Shown: positions 49,159 through 58,681, numbered from the stretch's first letter. The stretch is 64,000 nt of DNA from an uncultured Prevotellaceae bacterium (GCA_900316975.1 ONFA01000014.1:47163-111162); one strand, 5' to 3'. Notes: generated by a model not told the origin, from the letters alone. Made by a program: numbers and translations.

Positions 49159-52100
49159 TATGCCGCCTGTAGCTGTTATGGACAATAGTTTCCAAACATC
49201 ACCGAAATATGACTCAAATCTTGGTACTTACCTAGAGGCTGTAATGCCTTCTACAGAAACCTACACTTGGCAGCATCGCGATGTCGTTAATTCTACGGAA
49301 ACAGCTATTGATAGAACAAATCATATCCTCTATACTACTGAAGACCTTACCACCCTTGGTGCAGTTACTGGCAATGTTACGCTCACTATTGATGGTAATA
49401 CAACACTTACTAATGGTAAGGTCATGTCCGTTGCTAAGAGTGTCTATGGTGGTGGTGAGGAATCTGGTGTAGATGGTAATACCGAAGTGACCGTGACCGG
49501 TGGTACAATTGGTACTGAAAATGAAGGAGGCGCAGAATACGGTAACATCTATGGCGGTGGTAAGGGTAAGGCTGATGATGTAACTGCTGGACTGGTGAAG
49601 GGTAGTACTAACGTTAGTATCAGTGGTTCGCCTACCATTCTGCATAATGTCTATGGTGGTGGTGCTTACGGTTCGGTGGGCACGTTCTCATACGATGCGA
49701 CGATAGGATTCCCAACTGGTTGGACTACTACTGATAATAAAGGTAAGTGTACTGTTTCTATCACGGGTGGTACCATTGGAAGCACCGGAAAAGATAATGG
49801 TATGGTGTTCGGTTCATCACGTGGTTTGGAGGGCAATCCTGAAACGAATGCGAATGTCGATAAGATGGCTTGGGTATATGATACGGATGTGACTATTGGT
49901 ACTCAAGGTTCAAAAACGGGTCCTTCCATAAAGGGATCTGTATATGGCGGTGGTGAGAATGGACATAACTTCCATGATGCCTCGGTGACGATTCATAGTG
50001 GTACTATAGGTGTTCCTGAAGGTGGTAATATTACCGATGATGGTGGAACTCCTGACGATGAGTCGGATGATATCACCTACTCAGGTGCCCGCTATCCTAA
50101 TCGTGGTAATGTCTATGGTTCTGGTTGTGGTACGGATACCTATACAACTGATAATAAGACTTATTTTGGCTTCAATGCTGGTATCGTGCGTGGCAATACG
50201 ACAGTGCTGATAGACGGTGGTCATGTGGTTCATAACGTCTATGGCGGTGGTGCTATGGGATCGGTAGGAACATATACTTTTGCTGATGCTGCTTATCATA
50301 CAGCTCATCCCGAAGTGCCTGTTGGCAAACCGATCTCTTGCGCAGATGGTACAGGTACTTGTACCGTTACTGTCAGTGGCGGTCAGATTGGTGTTGCCGG
50401 AGCTACTATGGCGGAACATGGCAAGGGCGGTCCTGATGATTTTGGTCATGTGTTTGGCGCAGGTCGTGGTGAGATGCATGATCCTAAACTCTATCCCAAT
50501 GTGGAGACTTGTGCATACTTTAACAAGACGATATTGAACATCAGTGGTACGGCCTTCCTGACAGGTTCTGCCTATGGTGGTAGTGAAAGCGGACATGTGC
50601 TGGGTGATACCGAAGTCAACATTTCTGGCGGACAGATTGGCTGTGGCAGGGACGCAACAAAGCCATATACCGATGCGGTGTGGGCTAATGACTACATCCC
50701 AACAGGAGCAGATGATCTTGATTGCGCCAGCTGGCCATTTACTGCACCATTCGCGTCATACGACCCATTCGCGAATGAGACGGGCGACTTGGATAAGTAT
50801 CCTAATGGCAAATCAACGGATGGCGGCAGACTGGAGGCTTCCGACGGTCACACCTACTATGGTAATGTGTTTGGTGGCGGTTCGGGTAGTATCCCTTACT
50901 TCGATACAACCGAAGGCATCAGTAAATATCTGAGTACGGCAGGTAGCGTCGAAGGTAGAACTACTGTCAATATCAGTGGCGGTCATATCCTGACGAATGT
51001 CTATGGTGGTTGTGAGTCTACGAATGTGAAGGGCTCTGCTACTATCACGATGACTGGTGGCACTGTTGGTGTGCCACGTACCGTTGCTCAAATCGTAGCA
51101 CATCCGCTTACGGGCTATATCTTCGGAGCCGGTAAGGGCGACCAGCGTATCTTCTTTAACAAGGAGACAAATGTGGACCGTACTTTTGTCAACATAGAGG
51201 GTGGTAGAGTCTATGGTTCCATCTTTGGCGGTGGTGAGGATGGTCACGTATTCCAGAATACGACGGTAAACATCGGTAAGGATAACGATGAAACAGAAGG
51301 TCCAACGATTGGTACAACGGGTACCTCATATGTAGATGGTAACGTGTTTGGTGGCGGTCGCGGTTTCGGTGGCGAGGCACTGACTGCAGGTAATATCGGA
51401 GGCTCTGTAGAATTGAATATCAAGAGCGGTAAGATTCTTGGCTCCGTCTATGGCGGCGGTCGTTTGGCATCGGTAGGTTATGGTCTCTATCTGGTGGATG
51501 AAGAGATTACAGAAGGCGAAGGAAAGGTCAAGCCTTACGGTATCTTGCGTCCAGACGACAAGTATGACGGCTCTTATCCGGATCCAAGTACAGAGCCTGC
51601 TTCGACTTACTACGATAAAGGTCGTGGCTACATCACCATCAACATCAGTGGCGGTACCATTGGTAACGATGCGGAATACATTTATAACCCAACTGATGCT
51701 CAGAAGGATAAGATACCATACACCACCTTTGACTATCAGAACCATCTGCAATACACTAAGGGTGGTAATGTGTTCACGGGCGGTATGGGACGACTCTACG
51801 CTTTGGATAATTCGACATTGCTGACCTTGTGGCCAAAGTTGGGTAAGTGTAAGGGGACGACATTGAACATGACCGGCGGTACTGTGAAGAGCAGTGTCTA
51901 TGGCGGTGGTGAGATTGGTGCTGTGGCACAGAATGCAACGGTGAATATCAACGGTGGTACTGTAGGCACGAAGGTTGTTGATTCTGAAGATGCTACTAAG
52001 TATTACTACTTCGGCAGTGTGTTCGGAGGCGGTAAGGGTAGCACGGCAAACGTTGAAGGCATTAGTGAGGCAGGAACGACGGGAGGCAACGTGGAGGTAA

Positions 52101-53704
52101 ATCTGAATAAGACTGTTGCATCGGACGAAGCGGCAAAGGGGGCTATTGTTAGTCAGGTATTCGGTTGCAACGATATGAATGGTTCGCCAAAGGGCAATGT
52201 CACGGTACACATTTACGCTACACAGAATGCGGACAAAGAAAATATTAGCACCAAATACGATAAAGGCAGCGAAAAGTTTGATGTCATGGCCGTTTATGGT
52301 GGTGGCAATCTGGCGGCTTATGAGCCAACGTCGTCAACAGGTTCAACTAAGGTCATCATCGATGGTTGTGGATTGACGAGTATCAAACAGGTGTATGGCG
52401 GTGGCAATGCGGCTTCTACCCCTGCAACACAAGTTGACATCAATGAAACATATGAGATAGATGAGGCCTTTGGTGGTGGTAACGGAAAGGACAAGTTGCC
52501 TAATGGTGATCCAAACCCAGGTGCCAACGTGGGTTATACGGACTATTCTGCTTACGAAACTTCGACAGATGAGAATAAAGGTGCTGCTACTAAGGATTTG
52601 AGAATTGCCAACTACCAGTATGGCTCAGGTGAGGCAAGGATGAATATTCACGGTGGAACGGTACATCGTGTGTATGGTGGTTCTAATACCAAGGGTAATG
52701 TACGTATTACAGCAGTGACGATGCTGGAGGATGAAAGTGGATGTCCCTTCGAAGTGGAAGAGGCTTACGGTGGTGGAAAGAGTGCTCCGATGGATGCGAC
52801 ATCGAGTCTGGAGATGGCGTGCATTCCGGGTTTGAGTGCGGCATATGGTGGTGCAGAGGATGCTCAGATAGAAGGTGATGTGAACTTGACCATTACCAAT
52901 GGAACATTCGACCGCGTGTTTGGTGGCAACAATGTGAGTGGAGAAATTAAGGGTACCATCACCGTGAACATAGAGGAGACAGGTTGTAAGCCTATCATCA
53001 TAGGACAACTCTATGGTGGTGGCAATCAGGCGCCCTACACAGCACCCGACGGAAAGCCAGGTCCTACAGTTAATGTACGTTCCTTCACCAGCATAGGCGA
53101 TATCTATGGCGGCGGCTATGGCGCGCCAGCTAAAGTGGTGGCTGATACTCATGTGAACATCAATGTGGGTGATGGCAGATATAAGAATGGCTTCACTTAT
53201 AAAGATGGTAAGACCGTCAATGATTATATTGGCGAGAAACAGATTACTTTCAAAGAATACGAAAGAAAATATAACTCGACAACAGGCAAATGGGACTTCG
53301 TATATGATGAAAATGGTACACGTAAGTTGGTTTCCCCTGACCCGTCTATAACGATTACACTTCCAAGCAAGTCGCTTCCAAGCAAGATTGGTGCTATCCA
53401 AAATGTTTATGGTGGTGGCAATGCCGCAGAGGTGGACGGCGACACCTATGTGAATATCGGCACCAATATAGATGATGCCCCCCAATATACGATTATTGAT
53501 GTCAAGACAGGAGAAAGTGTCGAAGACTTCTTTACGAAAGGAGAAGATGGCAAGTACAATAAAGCGTCAGGTACGGCTGTCGAAGGCACGAATTACTACA
53601 TGGAGTACAAGCCTACAGGTGTCGACATCCGTGGCAACGTCTATGGTGGTGGTAACAATGCCAAGGTGTGGGGCAATACGCACGTGAACATCGGAAAGGA
53701 TTGA
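49034..53704 (+). CDS. Second giant VYGGG protein, C-terminal part (disrupted gene, piece 3 of 3)
   Basis: The frame is open from 49034, but the meaningful sequence starts at about 49146 (GYSASMPPVAVMDNSF). Roughly 1520 residues follow, made almost wholly of about 30 repeats of the type GGTIG, VYGGG, NISGG. Examples are KSVYGGGEESGVDGNTEV, IYGGGKGKADD, VFGGGRGFGG and VYGGGNAAEVDGDTYVNIG. Spacing is 30-60 residues with a strand pattern suited to a beta-solenoid. It stops at 53704 after VWGNTHVNIGKD and, unlike the 3881-residue neighbour, shows no T9SS sorting domain. The DNA itself is highly repetitive (TATGGTGGTGG over and over), so the region is prone to deletion and misassembly. Confidence 0.65.
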   Translation: MMLPQNLPIALLPKAHLEVLISSVNVSVTSMVVVILVGYSASMPPVAVMDNSFQTSPKYDSNLGTYLEAVMPSTETYTWQHRDVVNSTETAIDRTNHILYTTEDLTTLGAVTGNVTLTIDGNTTLTNGKVMSVAKSVYGGGEESGVDGNTEVTVTGGTIGTENEGGAEYGNIYGGGKGKADDVTAGLVKGSTNVSISGSPTILHNVYGGGAYGSVGTFSYDATIGFPTGWTTTDNKGKCTVSITGGTIGSTGKDNGMVFGSSRGLEGNPETNANVDKMAWVYDTDVTIGTQGSKTGPSIKGSVYGGGENGHNFHDASVTIHSGTIGVPEGGNITDDGGTPDDESDDITYSGARYPNRGNVYGSGCGTDTYTTDNKTYFGFNAGIVRGNTTVLIDGGHVVHNVYGGGAMGSVGTYTFADAAYHTAHPEVPVGKPISCADGTGTCTVTVSGGQIGVAGATMAEHGKGGPDDFGHVFGAGRGEMHDPKLYPNVETCAYFNKTILNISGTAFLTGSAYGGSESGHVLGDTEVNISGGQIGCGRDATKPYTDAVWANDYIPTGADDLDCASWPFTAPFASYDPFANETGDLDKYPNGKSTDGGRLEASDGHTYYGNVFGGGSGSIPYFDTTEGISKYLSTAGSVEGRTTVNISGGHILTNVYGGCESTNVKGSATITMTGGTVGVPRTVAQIVAHPLTGYIFGAGKGDQRIFFNKETNVDRTFVNIEGGRVYGSIFGGGEDGHVFQNTTVNIGKDNDETEGPTIGTTGTSYVDGNVFGGGRGFGGEALTAGNIGGSVELNIKSGKILGSVYGGGRLASVGYGLYLVDEEITEGEGKVKPYGILRPDDKYDGSYPDPSTEPASTYYDKGRGYITINISGGTIGNDAEYIYNPTDAQKDKIPYTTFDYQNHLQYTKGGNVFTGGMGRLYALDNSTLLTLWPKLGKCKGTTLNMTGGTVKSSVYGGGEIGAVAQNATVNINGGTVGTKVVDSEDATKYYYFGSVFGGGKGSTANVEGISEAGTTGGNVEVNLNKTVASDEAAKGAIVSQVFGCNDMNGSPKGNVTVHIYATQNADKENISTKYDKGSEKFDVMAVYGGGNLAAYEPTSSTGSTKVIIDGCGLTSIKQVYGGGNAASTPATQVDINETYEIDEAFGGGNGKDKLPNGDPNPGANVGYTDYSAYETSTDENKGAATKDLRIANYQYGSGEARMNIHGGTVHRVYGGSNTKGNVRITAVTMLEDESGCPFEVEEAYGGGKSAPMDATSSLEMACIPGLSAAYGGAEDAQIEGDVNLTITNGTFDRVFGGNNVSGEIKGTITVNIEETGCKPIIIGQLYGGGNQAPYTAPDGKPGPTVNVRSFTSIGDIYGGGYGAPAKVVADTHVNINVGDGRYKNGFTYKDGKTVNDYIGEKQITFKEYERKYNSTTGKWDFVYDENGTRKLVSPDPSITITLPSKSLPSKIGAIQNVYGGGNAAEVDGDTYVNIGTNIDDAPQYTIIDVKTGESVEDFFTKGEDGKYNKASGTAVEGTNYYMEYKPTGVDIRGNVYGGGNNAKVWGNTHVNIGKD

Positions 53705-53750
53705 GAGGTTTTAGAGTTGTGAGGGTTGGACATTTTACATCTTAGGCATT

Positions 53751-54524
53751 GTGAAACTTAGATTTCTCATTTTTCACTTTTCATTTTTCATTTGCCTTGC
53801 TGTGATGGCACAGCAAGGCGACTTTCCTTATCCCGACATCCCCGATGAGGTGGAGGAGCCAGAAGCGCGCATGGCATATATGCTGGAGCATTTCTGGCAG
53901 GATTACTCGTTTGCTGACAGCACAGCGATGAACCGTGAGGTGGGGGAGCAGGGAATGGTGGATTTCCTCAATCTGATGCAGCATGCCGACTCTGTGACAG
54001 CGGTTCAGGGGGCGAGTGTCCTGTCTGATTCGTTGGTGTCGTACCCTTCTGCCATGTCTTTTTTTGAAGGGCTGATGGAGCGTTATTTGGGTGACTCTGA
54101 TTCCCCCTTGTATAGTGATGAGGTGTATGTTTGTCTTTTGCGGGCCTTACCTGAAACGCCTCAGCGTGTGTGGCTAATGGAGCAATTGGCGAAGAATCGG
54201 GTGGGGAGTCGTGCTGCAGACGTTCTTTTGGCTGCTTCTGATGGGAAGCGGACACGTCTTTACAACGTGAAAGCAGAGCAGACACTACTCATTTTTTTTG
54301 ACCCCGATTGCCGACGTTGTCAACGTCTGGATGCTCAGTTGGAACAAGAGCCCCTCATTGTGCAGAATCCTCGTCTCAAGGTGGTTCGCAAAGATGTGAA
54401 CGATTTGAATGGGGAGTATTATGTGCCACACACACCTGCCCTCTATCTTTTGGATGAAAAGAAGCGTGTGGTGCTGAAAGAAACGAATCTACAGACTTTA
54501 TTACAGAGGCTTCAAGAGTTCTAA
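53751..54524 (+). CDS. DUF5106 / thioredoxin-like exported protein
   Basis: A 257-residue protein. The N-terminal half (PDEVEEPEARMAYMLEHFWQDYSF, then FLNLMQHADS) fits DUF5106. The second half is thioredoxin-like: TLLIFFDPDCRRCQRLDAQL with a CxxC (CRRC), and the cis-Pro loop YVPHTPALYLLDEKKRV. DUF5106-thioredoxin proteins are periplasmic or lipid-anchored in Bacteroidales. The start is a GTG at 53751. The first 14 codons (MKLRFLIFHFSFFI) lie in one arm of the dispersed repeat also found at 18643-18747 and 62196-62293, so the repeat supplies the signal peptide. A later ATG (MAQQGDF) would drop that signal. Confidence 0.8.
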   Translation: MKLRFLIFHFSFFICLAVMAQQGDFPYPDIPDEVEEPEARMAYMLEHFWQDYSFADSTAMNREVGEQGMVDFLNLMQHADSVTAVQGASVLSDSLVSYPSAMSFFEGLMERYLGDSDSPLYSDEVYVCLLRALPETPQRVWLMEQLAKNRVGSRAADVLLAASDGKRTRLYNVKAEQTLLIFFDPDCRRCQRLDAQLEQEPLIVQNPRLKVVRKDVNDLNGEYYVPHTPALYLLDEKKRVVLKETNLQTLLQRLQEF

Positions 54525-54561
54525 CCCTCCGCCTCTTTTTCCTCTCTTCCACAGCCTCCGA

Positions 54562-54628
54562 ATCGACATCGTCGATGTCGGTTTGCCGATGTCGTCGATG
54601 TCGATGAACCGATGTCGACGATGTCGAT
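54562..54628. repeat. GATGTCG-rich inverted repeat
   Basis: A 22-bp arm at 54562-54583 and its near-complement at 54607-54628 (two mismatches). The whole 67 bp is built from overlapping CGATGTCG and CGACATCG units. It begins 38 bp after the DUF5106 stop and could terminate it. The other part of 54525-55043 holds the metK promoter and leader; no gene is seen. Confidence 0.65.
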
Positions 54629-54811
54629 TTTGTGGTTGTGGAAGCGCCCCAATTGGGTTTGTTCAGGAAAGGTGGTGGAGGGAGTGGAAGAAAGGGATAG
54701 AAACAATAAGAATGGAGAGAAATTTGGTCATTCCAGTAAAAGCCCTTACCGTTCAATTTCATTCGAAAGTACTCACGTTCGGCAATAAAAGTGAAAAATA
54801 TAGTTTTTCCT

Positions 54812-54842
54812 TTTGTTTTGTGCTCACTTAATCGTACCTTTG
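54812..54842 (+). promoter_or_regulatory. Promoter of metK
   Basis: TTTG 54812-54815, 19-bp spacer, TACCTTTG 54835-54842. The leader to the start at 55044 is about 195 nt. I could not match it to a SAM riboswitch by eye. Confidence 0.7.
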
Positions 54843-55043
54843 CAGCCGAATTAAAATGTGGATAGATTTGGGCTGCTTGCAACCACAGAAAAAAATGCTA
54901 AAACGACAATGTGAGTCTCCTGTTTGTGAACAAAAGATTGTCAGTGCATCTTCTCCCATTTCTTTCCCATTTCAATTGTTCATGCGTTACTTGTAAGCCG
55001 CATGGTAAATAGTAAATTGTAAATGGTTAAATTGTCAATGACT

Positions 55044-56396
55044 ATGGGTTATTTATTTACATCTGAATCAGTGTCGGAGGGACATCCCGACAAAGTGGCT
55101 GACCAAATCAGCGATGCAGTGTTGGACAATCTGCTGGCATACGATCCCGAATCGAAGGTGGCATGTGAGACGTTGGTCACGACAGGACAGGTCGTGGTGG
55201 CTGGCGAAGTGAAGAGCAATGCATACGTTGATCTTCAAGAGATAGCGCGTGAAACCATCAACCGGATCGGTTACACGAAATCAGCGTATAAGTTTGACGG
55301 TGAAAGTTGTGGCGTGCTGAATGCCATCCATGAGCAGAGTGGTGACATCAATCGAGGTGTGGAGCGTGAAGACCCTGACGAACAGGGTGCTGGCGACCAA
55401 GGCATGATGTTTGGCTATGCCACCAACGAGACGGAGAACTGCATGCCATTGTCGCTCGACCTTTCCCACCGCATCTTGCGGGTGCTGGCTGACATCCGTC
55501 GAGAGGGTAAGGTGATGACCTACACTCGTCCCAACGGCAAGGAGGTGACTTATCTGCGACCTGATGCCAAGAGCCAAGTGACGATTGAGTATGGTGAAGA
55601 TGGTAAACCGCTGCGTGTCCACACGATTGTGGTGAGCACCCAGCACGATGAGTTTGTGGGAGTGGACAACGGGCAACAGACCACGGAAAACGGACTGTGG
55701 GCTAAGACACAGGAAGAGGCAGACAAGATGATGTTGGAACGCATCAGGGAGGATGTCATCCACATCTTGATTCCACGGGTGATTGCAGAGATAGGTGATG
55801 AAAAGATAAGCGAACTTTTCAAGGAGGGCATCACTTATCATGTCAACCCGACGGGCAAGTTCGTGATTGGCGGTCCTCATGGCGACACAGGCTTGACGGG
55901 ACGCAAGATTATCGTCGATACCTATGGTGGCAAGGGTGCCCACGGTGGTGGTGCCTTCTCGGGTAAAGACCCCAGCAAGGTAGATCGCTCGGCGGCATAC
56001 GCAGCGCGTCACATTGCCAAGAACCTCGTGGTGGCAGGTGTGGCGGACGAGATGCTGGTGCAGTTGAGTTATGCCATTGGTGTGGCAAAGCCCGTGAGCA
56101 TCTATGTGAACACGTACGGTACCGCTAAGGTGGCGCTCTCCGATGGTGAGATCGCCCAAAAGATTGACAAACTCTTCGACTTGCGCCCTAAGGCTATCGA
56201 ACGGCGTTTCGATTTGCGTAAACCCATCTATCAGGAAACTGCATCGTATGGACATTTCGGCAGAAAGACCGAACGAGTTGTGAAACACTTCACCAACCGC
56301 TACCAAGGTGACCTTGACGTGGAGGTGACGTTGTTCCCATGGGAAGAGACAGAAAGGTATCAAGAAGAGATAAAGAGGGAATTTGGAGTTTCATGA
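55044..56396 (+). CDS. metK: S-adenosylmethionine synthetase
   Basis: Makes SAM from methionine and ATP in the cytoplasm. 450 residues from [17 protein letters not shown], the N-terminus usual in Bacteroidales, although in-frame ATGs lie at 55023 and 55038. [16 protein letters not shown] and [26 protein letters not shown] are diagnostic. The family's C-terminal lobe ([16 protein letters not shown]) is complete. It is somewhat longer than the E. coli enzyme (384), with extra sequence around residues 160-260, a feature of Bacteroidetes MetK. The start is preceded by the repeated AT-rich motif (GTAAATTGTAAATGGTTAAA). It has its own promoter and no co-transcribed neighbour close by. Confidence 0.96.
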   Translation: MGYLFTSESVSEGHPDKVADQISDAVLDNLLAYDPESKVACETLVTTGQVVVAGEVKSNAYVDLQEIARETINRIGYTKSAYKFDGESCGVLNAIHEQSGDINRGVEREDPDEQGAGDQGMMFGYATNETENCMPLSLDLSHRILRVLADIRREGKVMTYTRPNGKEVTYLRPDAKSQVTIEYGEDGKPLRVHTIVVSTQHDEFVGVDNGQQTTENGLWAKTQEEADKMMLERIREDVIHILIPRVIAEIGDEKISELFKEGITYHVNPTGKFVIGGPHGDTGLTGRKIIVDTYGGKGAHGGGAFSGKDPSKVDRSAAYAARHIAKNLVVAGVADEMLVQLSYAIGVAKPVSIYVNTYGTAKVALSDGEIAQKIDKLFDLRPKAIERRFDLRKPIYQETASYGHFGRKTERVVKHFTNRYQGDLDVEVTLFPWEETERYQEEIKREFGVS

Positions 56397-56442
56397 GTTG
56401 ACAGTTGATAGTTGACAGTTGAGAGTTGACAGTTAGGGTTAG

Positions 56443-56643
56443 GGTTAATGTTAATGTGAGTTCGATATAAGAATTACGCCTTCGGCGGCTTGAAAAAAAC
56501 AAGAAAAAACAAAAGGAAATAGGAAAAAATAGAGAAAGTGAAATGCTTTTTTTCTTGTATTTTTTTCTAAAGCCCGCAAAGCGGTAAAAAGAACTTCCGA
56601 AAGAGAGTTCTCTTATGCCGAACTGACGTAAGGTTAATGTTAA
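56443..56643. mobile_element. Probable small non-coding insertion (direct-repeat flanked)
   Basis: GGTTAATGTTAA occurs at 56443-56454 and again at 56632-56643. Between them are imperfect inverted ends (AGTTCGATATAAGAA and, inverted, AGTTCGGCATAAGAGAA) and an A/T-rich core. The left direct repeat merges with a simple AGTTGACAGTTGATAGTTGA-type satellite (56394-56433), so the duplication could be coincidental. Confidence 0.45.
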
Positions 56644-56646
56644 ATA

Positions 56647-57444
56647 ATGAAAGATAGCACTTGGTTGGCATCTGACTTCAATGCTTTTCAGCGTACGGAG
56701 TTCTACAAGCAGGAAGTTGTTCTGCCCGATCGCACGGTGGCGATGGGGCAACGTGGCTATGCGATGGGGAATGATGACTATATGGTGGCAGGCATGGTGC
56801 TTATGTTTCTTCTCTTGGCTGTTGTCGTGTACAAGAGCCGAGTAGCCTTGCTCTATCGATTGAATAGTTTCTTCACTGAGAAACGTGTCTATATAGAAGA
56901 GAATGTGAAAGAGAATTCGCTGGAAATGTTCCATGTGTTTCTGTTGTTGGTAATTAGTGCATGTAGTCTTTCCGTCATTTTCTTTGATGACATCATGGAG
57001 TGGAATAGTTTCGTGTCGGTGACGGGCATTCCCTATTGGTTTTTCGCTGTGGGCTTTGTGGCGTGCCTGTGTTTTATCTATCTGAAAGCAGGGGTATATT
57101 CTATAGTGAATTGGACATTTTTCGACAGTGATTCCAGCAAGCGATGGATGACGGGATATTTTCTTATGACATCGTTGACAGCCTTCTTTTTCTACCTCAT
57201 TGCGGTGTTGGATGTATTCTCTGATTTGGCACATGAGATTGTCATTGGAGGTGCCATTTTGGTAGTGATTTTGTACGAAATGCTGTTATTTTATAAGTTA
57301 ATCGTTAACTTTCGGGTAAGAAAATATGGCTATATGTTCATTTTTTTGTACTTTTGCAGCGTTGAATTGTTACCGACTCTTGTATTTGGGCATTTGGCGG
57401 TATGGATAACTGACAGTTTTATAGTAAAAAATTATTTATATTGA
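56647..57444 (+). CDS. DUF4271 integral membrane protein
   Basis: A 265-residue inner-membrane protein with about seven hydrophobic segments (e.g. MVAGMVLMFLLLAVVVY, MFHVFLLLVISACSLSVIFF, WFFAVGFVACLCFIYL). It matches the Bacteroidetes-specific DUF4271 family, which nearly always precedes hemD, as here: its TGA overlaps the hemD ATG (TGATG at 57442-57446). The function is unknown. The soluble N-terminus (DSTWLASDFNAFQRTEFYKQEVVLPD) is also conserved in the family. The start ATG at 56647 lies a few bases after the end of an insertion-like repeat. Confidence 0.85.
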   Translation: MKDSTWLASDFNAFQRTEFYKQEVVLPDRTVAMGQRGYAMGNDDYMVAGMVLMFLLLAVVVYKSRVALLYRLNSFFTEKRVYIEENVKENSLEMFHVFLLLVISACSLSVIFFDDIMEWNSFVSVTGIPYWFFAVGFVACLCFIYLKAGVYSIVNWTFFDSDSSKRWMTGYFLMTSLTAFFFYLIAVLDVFSDLAHEIVIGGAILVVILYEMLLFYKLIVNFRVRKYGYMFIFLYFCSVELLPTLVFGHLAVWITDSFIVKNYLY

Positions 57445-58181
57445 TGGCAACAAAGATCTTAGTGTCGCAACCCAAACCTCAGACAGAGAAGTCACCCTAT
57501 TTCGAGGTGGCGAACAAATACAAAATAGAACTGGTTTTTAGGCCTTTCATTAAAATCGAACCCATGTCTGCTAAGGATTTCCGTCAGCAGAAAGTGTCTA
57601 TACCAGGCCATACAGCCATTGTATTTACATCTCGCCATGCGATTGACCACTTCTTTGCGCTCTGCAAGGAGTTGCGTGTGACCATACCTGACGATATGAA
57701 GTATTTCTGCGTGTCAGAGCAAGTGTCGCTCTACATCCAGAAGTATGTGCAGTATCGCAAGCGCAAAAACTTTTTCCCCGAGACAGGTTTGGTGACAGAC
57801 CTCATGCCTATCATTGCCAAACACGGAAATGAAAAGTACTTCGTTCCCCAGTCTTCTGCCCACACTGACGATATGCGCCGCATGCTTGATGAAACAGGTG
57901 TGGAGCATGATGAGGCTGTGATGTACTACACGGTGGCAAACGATTTTACGCCCGATGAGGCTTTCGACTACAATATGCTGGTGTTCTTCTCCCCAGAAGG
58001 TATCCATTCGCTCATCAAGAACTTCCCTCACTTCGAGCAGGGTGACATCAAGGTGGCTTGCTTAGGCACAAAAACCATCAAGGCTGCTGAAGAAGCAGGC
58101 ATACATGTCGATTTCCAACCGACTCCCGAACTCCGTTCGGTGCCAGCCATCATCGAGGCATACGCTAAGACGCTGAAATAG
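57444..58181 (+). CDS. hemD: Uroporphyrinogen-III synthase family protein
   Basis: A 245-residue HemD-fold protein; HemD cyclises hydroxymethylbilane to uroporphyrinogen III in tetrapyrrole synthesis. ILVSQPKPQTEKSPYFEVANKY, VFTSRHAIDHFF, VPQSSAHTDDMRRMLDETGV and LVFFSPEGIHSLIKNFP fit the two-lobed family. As in other Bacteroidales, sequence identity to classical HemD is low and no other heme genes are near. Its catalytic role is therefore assumed from fold and family. The start is ATG 57444, coupled with DUF4271; rnpA follows 13 bp after the stop. Confidence 0.82.
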   Translation: MATKILVSQPKPQTEKSPYFEVANKYKIELVFRPFIKIEPMSAKDFRQQKVSIPGHTAIVFTSRHAIDHFFALCKELRVTIPDDMKYFCVSEQVSLYIQKYVQYRKRKNFFPETGLVTDLMPIIAKHGNEKYFVPQSSAHTDDMRRMLDETGVEHDEAVMYYTVANDFTPDEAFDYNMLVFFSPEGIHSLIKNFPHFEQGDIKVACLGTKTIKAAEEAGIHVDFQPTPELRSVPAIIEAYAKTLK

Positions 58182-58194
58182 TGTGTTATGCCTA

Positions 58195-58608
58195 ATGAAC
58201 AATGGATTAACAAAAACTGAGCGGCTCACCAGCCAGCTTGTCATAGATAAACTTTTCGCAGGAGGAAATGCTTCAATGGCAGCATTTCCCCTGCGAATTG
58301 TTTATATGCAGATGGAGAAACAAGAAGGCTCCCAACAATTGGATGGTGTGCAGCAGCCTCCCGTGTCCATTCTGGTGTCTGTTCCCAAGAAACGGTTCCG
58401 CCATGCTGTTGACCGCAACCGCATGAAACGCCTTGTGCGCGAAGCCTACCGACTTAATAAGCACATCCTTTGGAATGCCCTCCAAGAGAAAAACTTTCGT
58501 CTCGCCATCGCCTTTGTGTGCATCACCGACACCTTGCCCACTTTCCGCACCGTCAACAAGAGTGTCACGAAAGCACTCATTCGAGTGGCTGAGAGGCTGG
58601 AAGGATGA
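58195..58608 (+). CDS. rnpA: Ribonuclease P protein component
   Basis: The protein subunit of RNase P, which helps the catalytic RNA cut tRNA 5' leaders. 137 residues. The family signature VPKKRFRHAVDRNRMKRLVREAYRLNK is intact, and the N-terminus LTKTERLTSQLVIDKLFAGG is typical. In most bacteria rnpA follows rpmH, but here it lies after hemD and before yidD, the usual Bacteroidales order. The start at ATG 58195 is chosen; a GTG 12 bp upstream is possible. Confidence 0.95.
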   Translation: MNNGLTKTERLTSQLVIDKLFAGGNASMAAFPLRIVYMQMEKQEGSQQLDGVQQPPVSILVSVPKKRFRHAVDRNRMKRLVREAYRLNKHILWNALQEKNFRLAIAFVCITDTLPTFRTVNKSVTKALIRVAERLEG

Positions 58609-58681
58609 TGAGCGACAACATTAACGCTAACGCTAACATTGACTCTAACCACTAAACTCTAAACCCTCAACCCTCCCCTCC

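Noticed and set aside
54562..54628. CRISPR-like array
   Set aside because: The repeated 8-mers overlap and are palindromic, with no unique spacers and no cas genes in the window.
54843..55043. Possible SAM riboswitch in the metK leader
   Set aside because: The leader is long, but I could not find the conserved cores of SAM-I or SAM-II type aptamers by eye; a covariance search would decide.
56433..56450. Telomere-like TTAGGGTTAGGG
   Set aside because: Only two units, part of a simple AGTTGACAGTT satellite in an intergenic gap; no hairpin telomere or plasmid end expected here.
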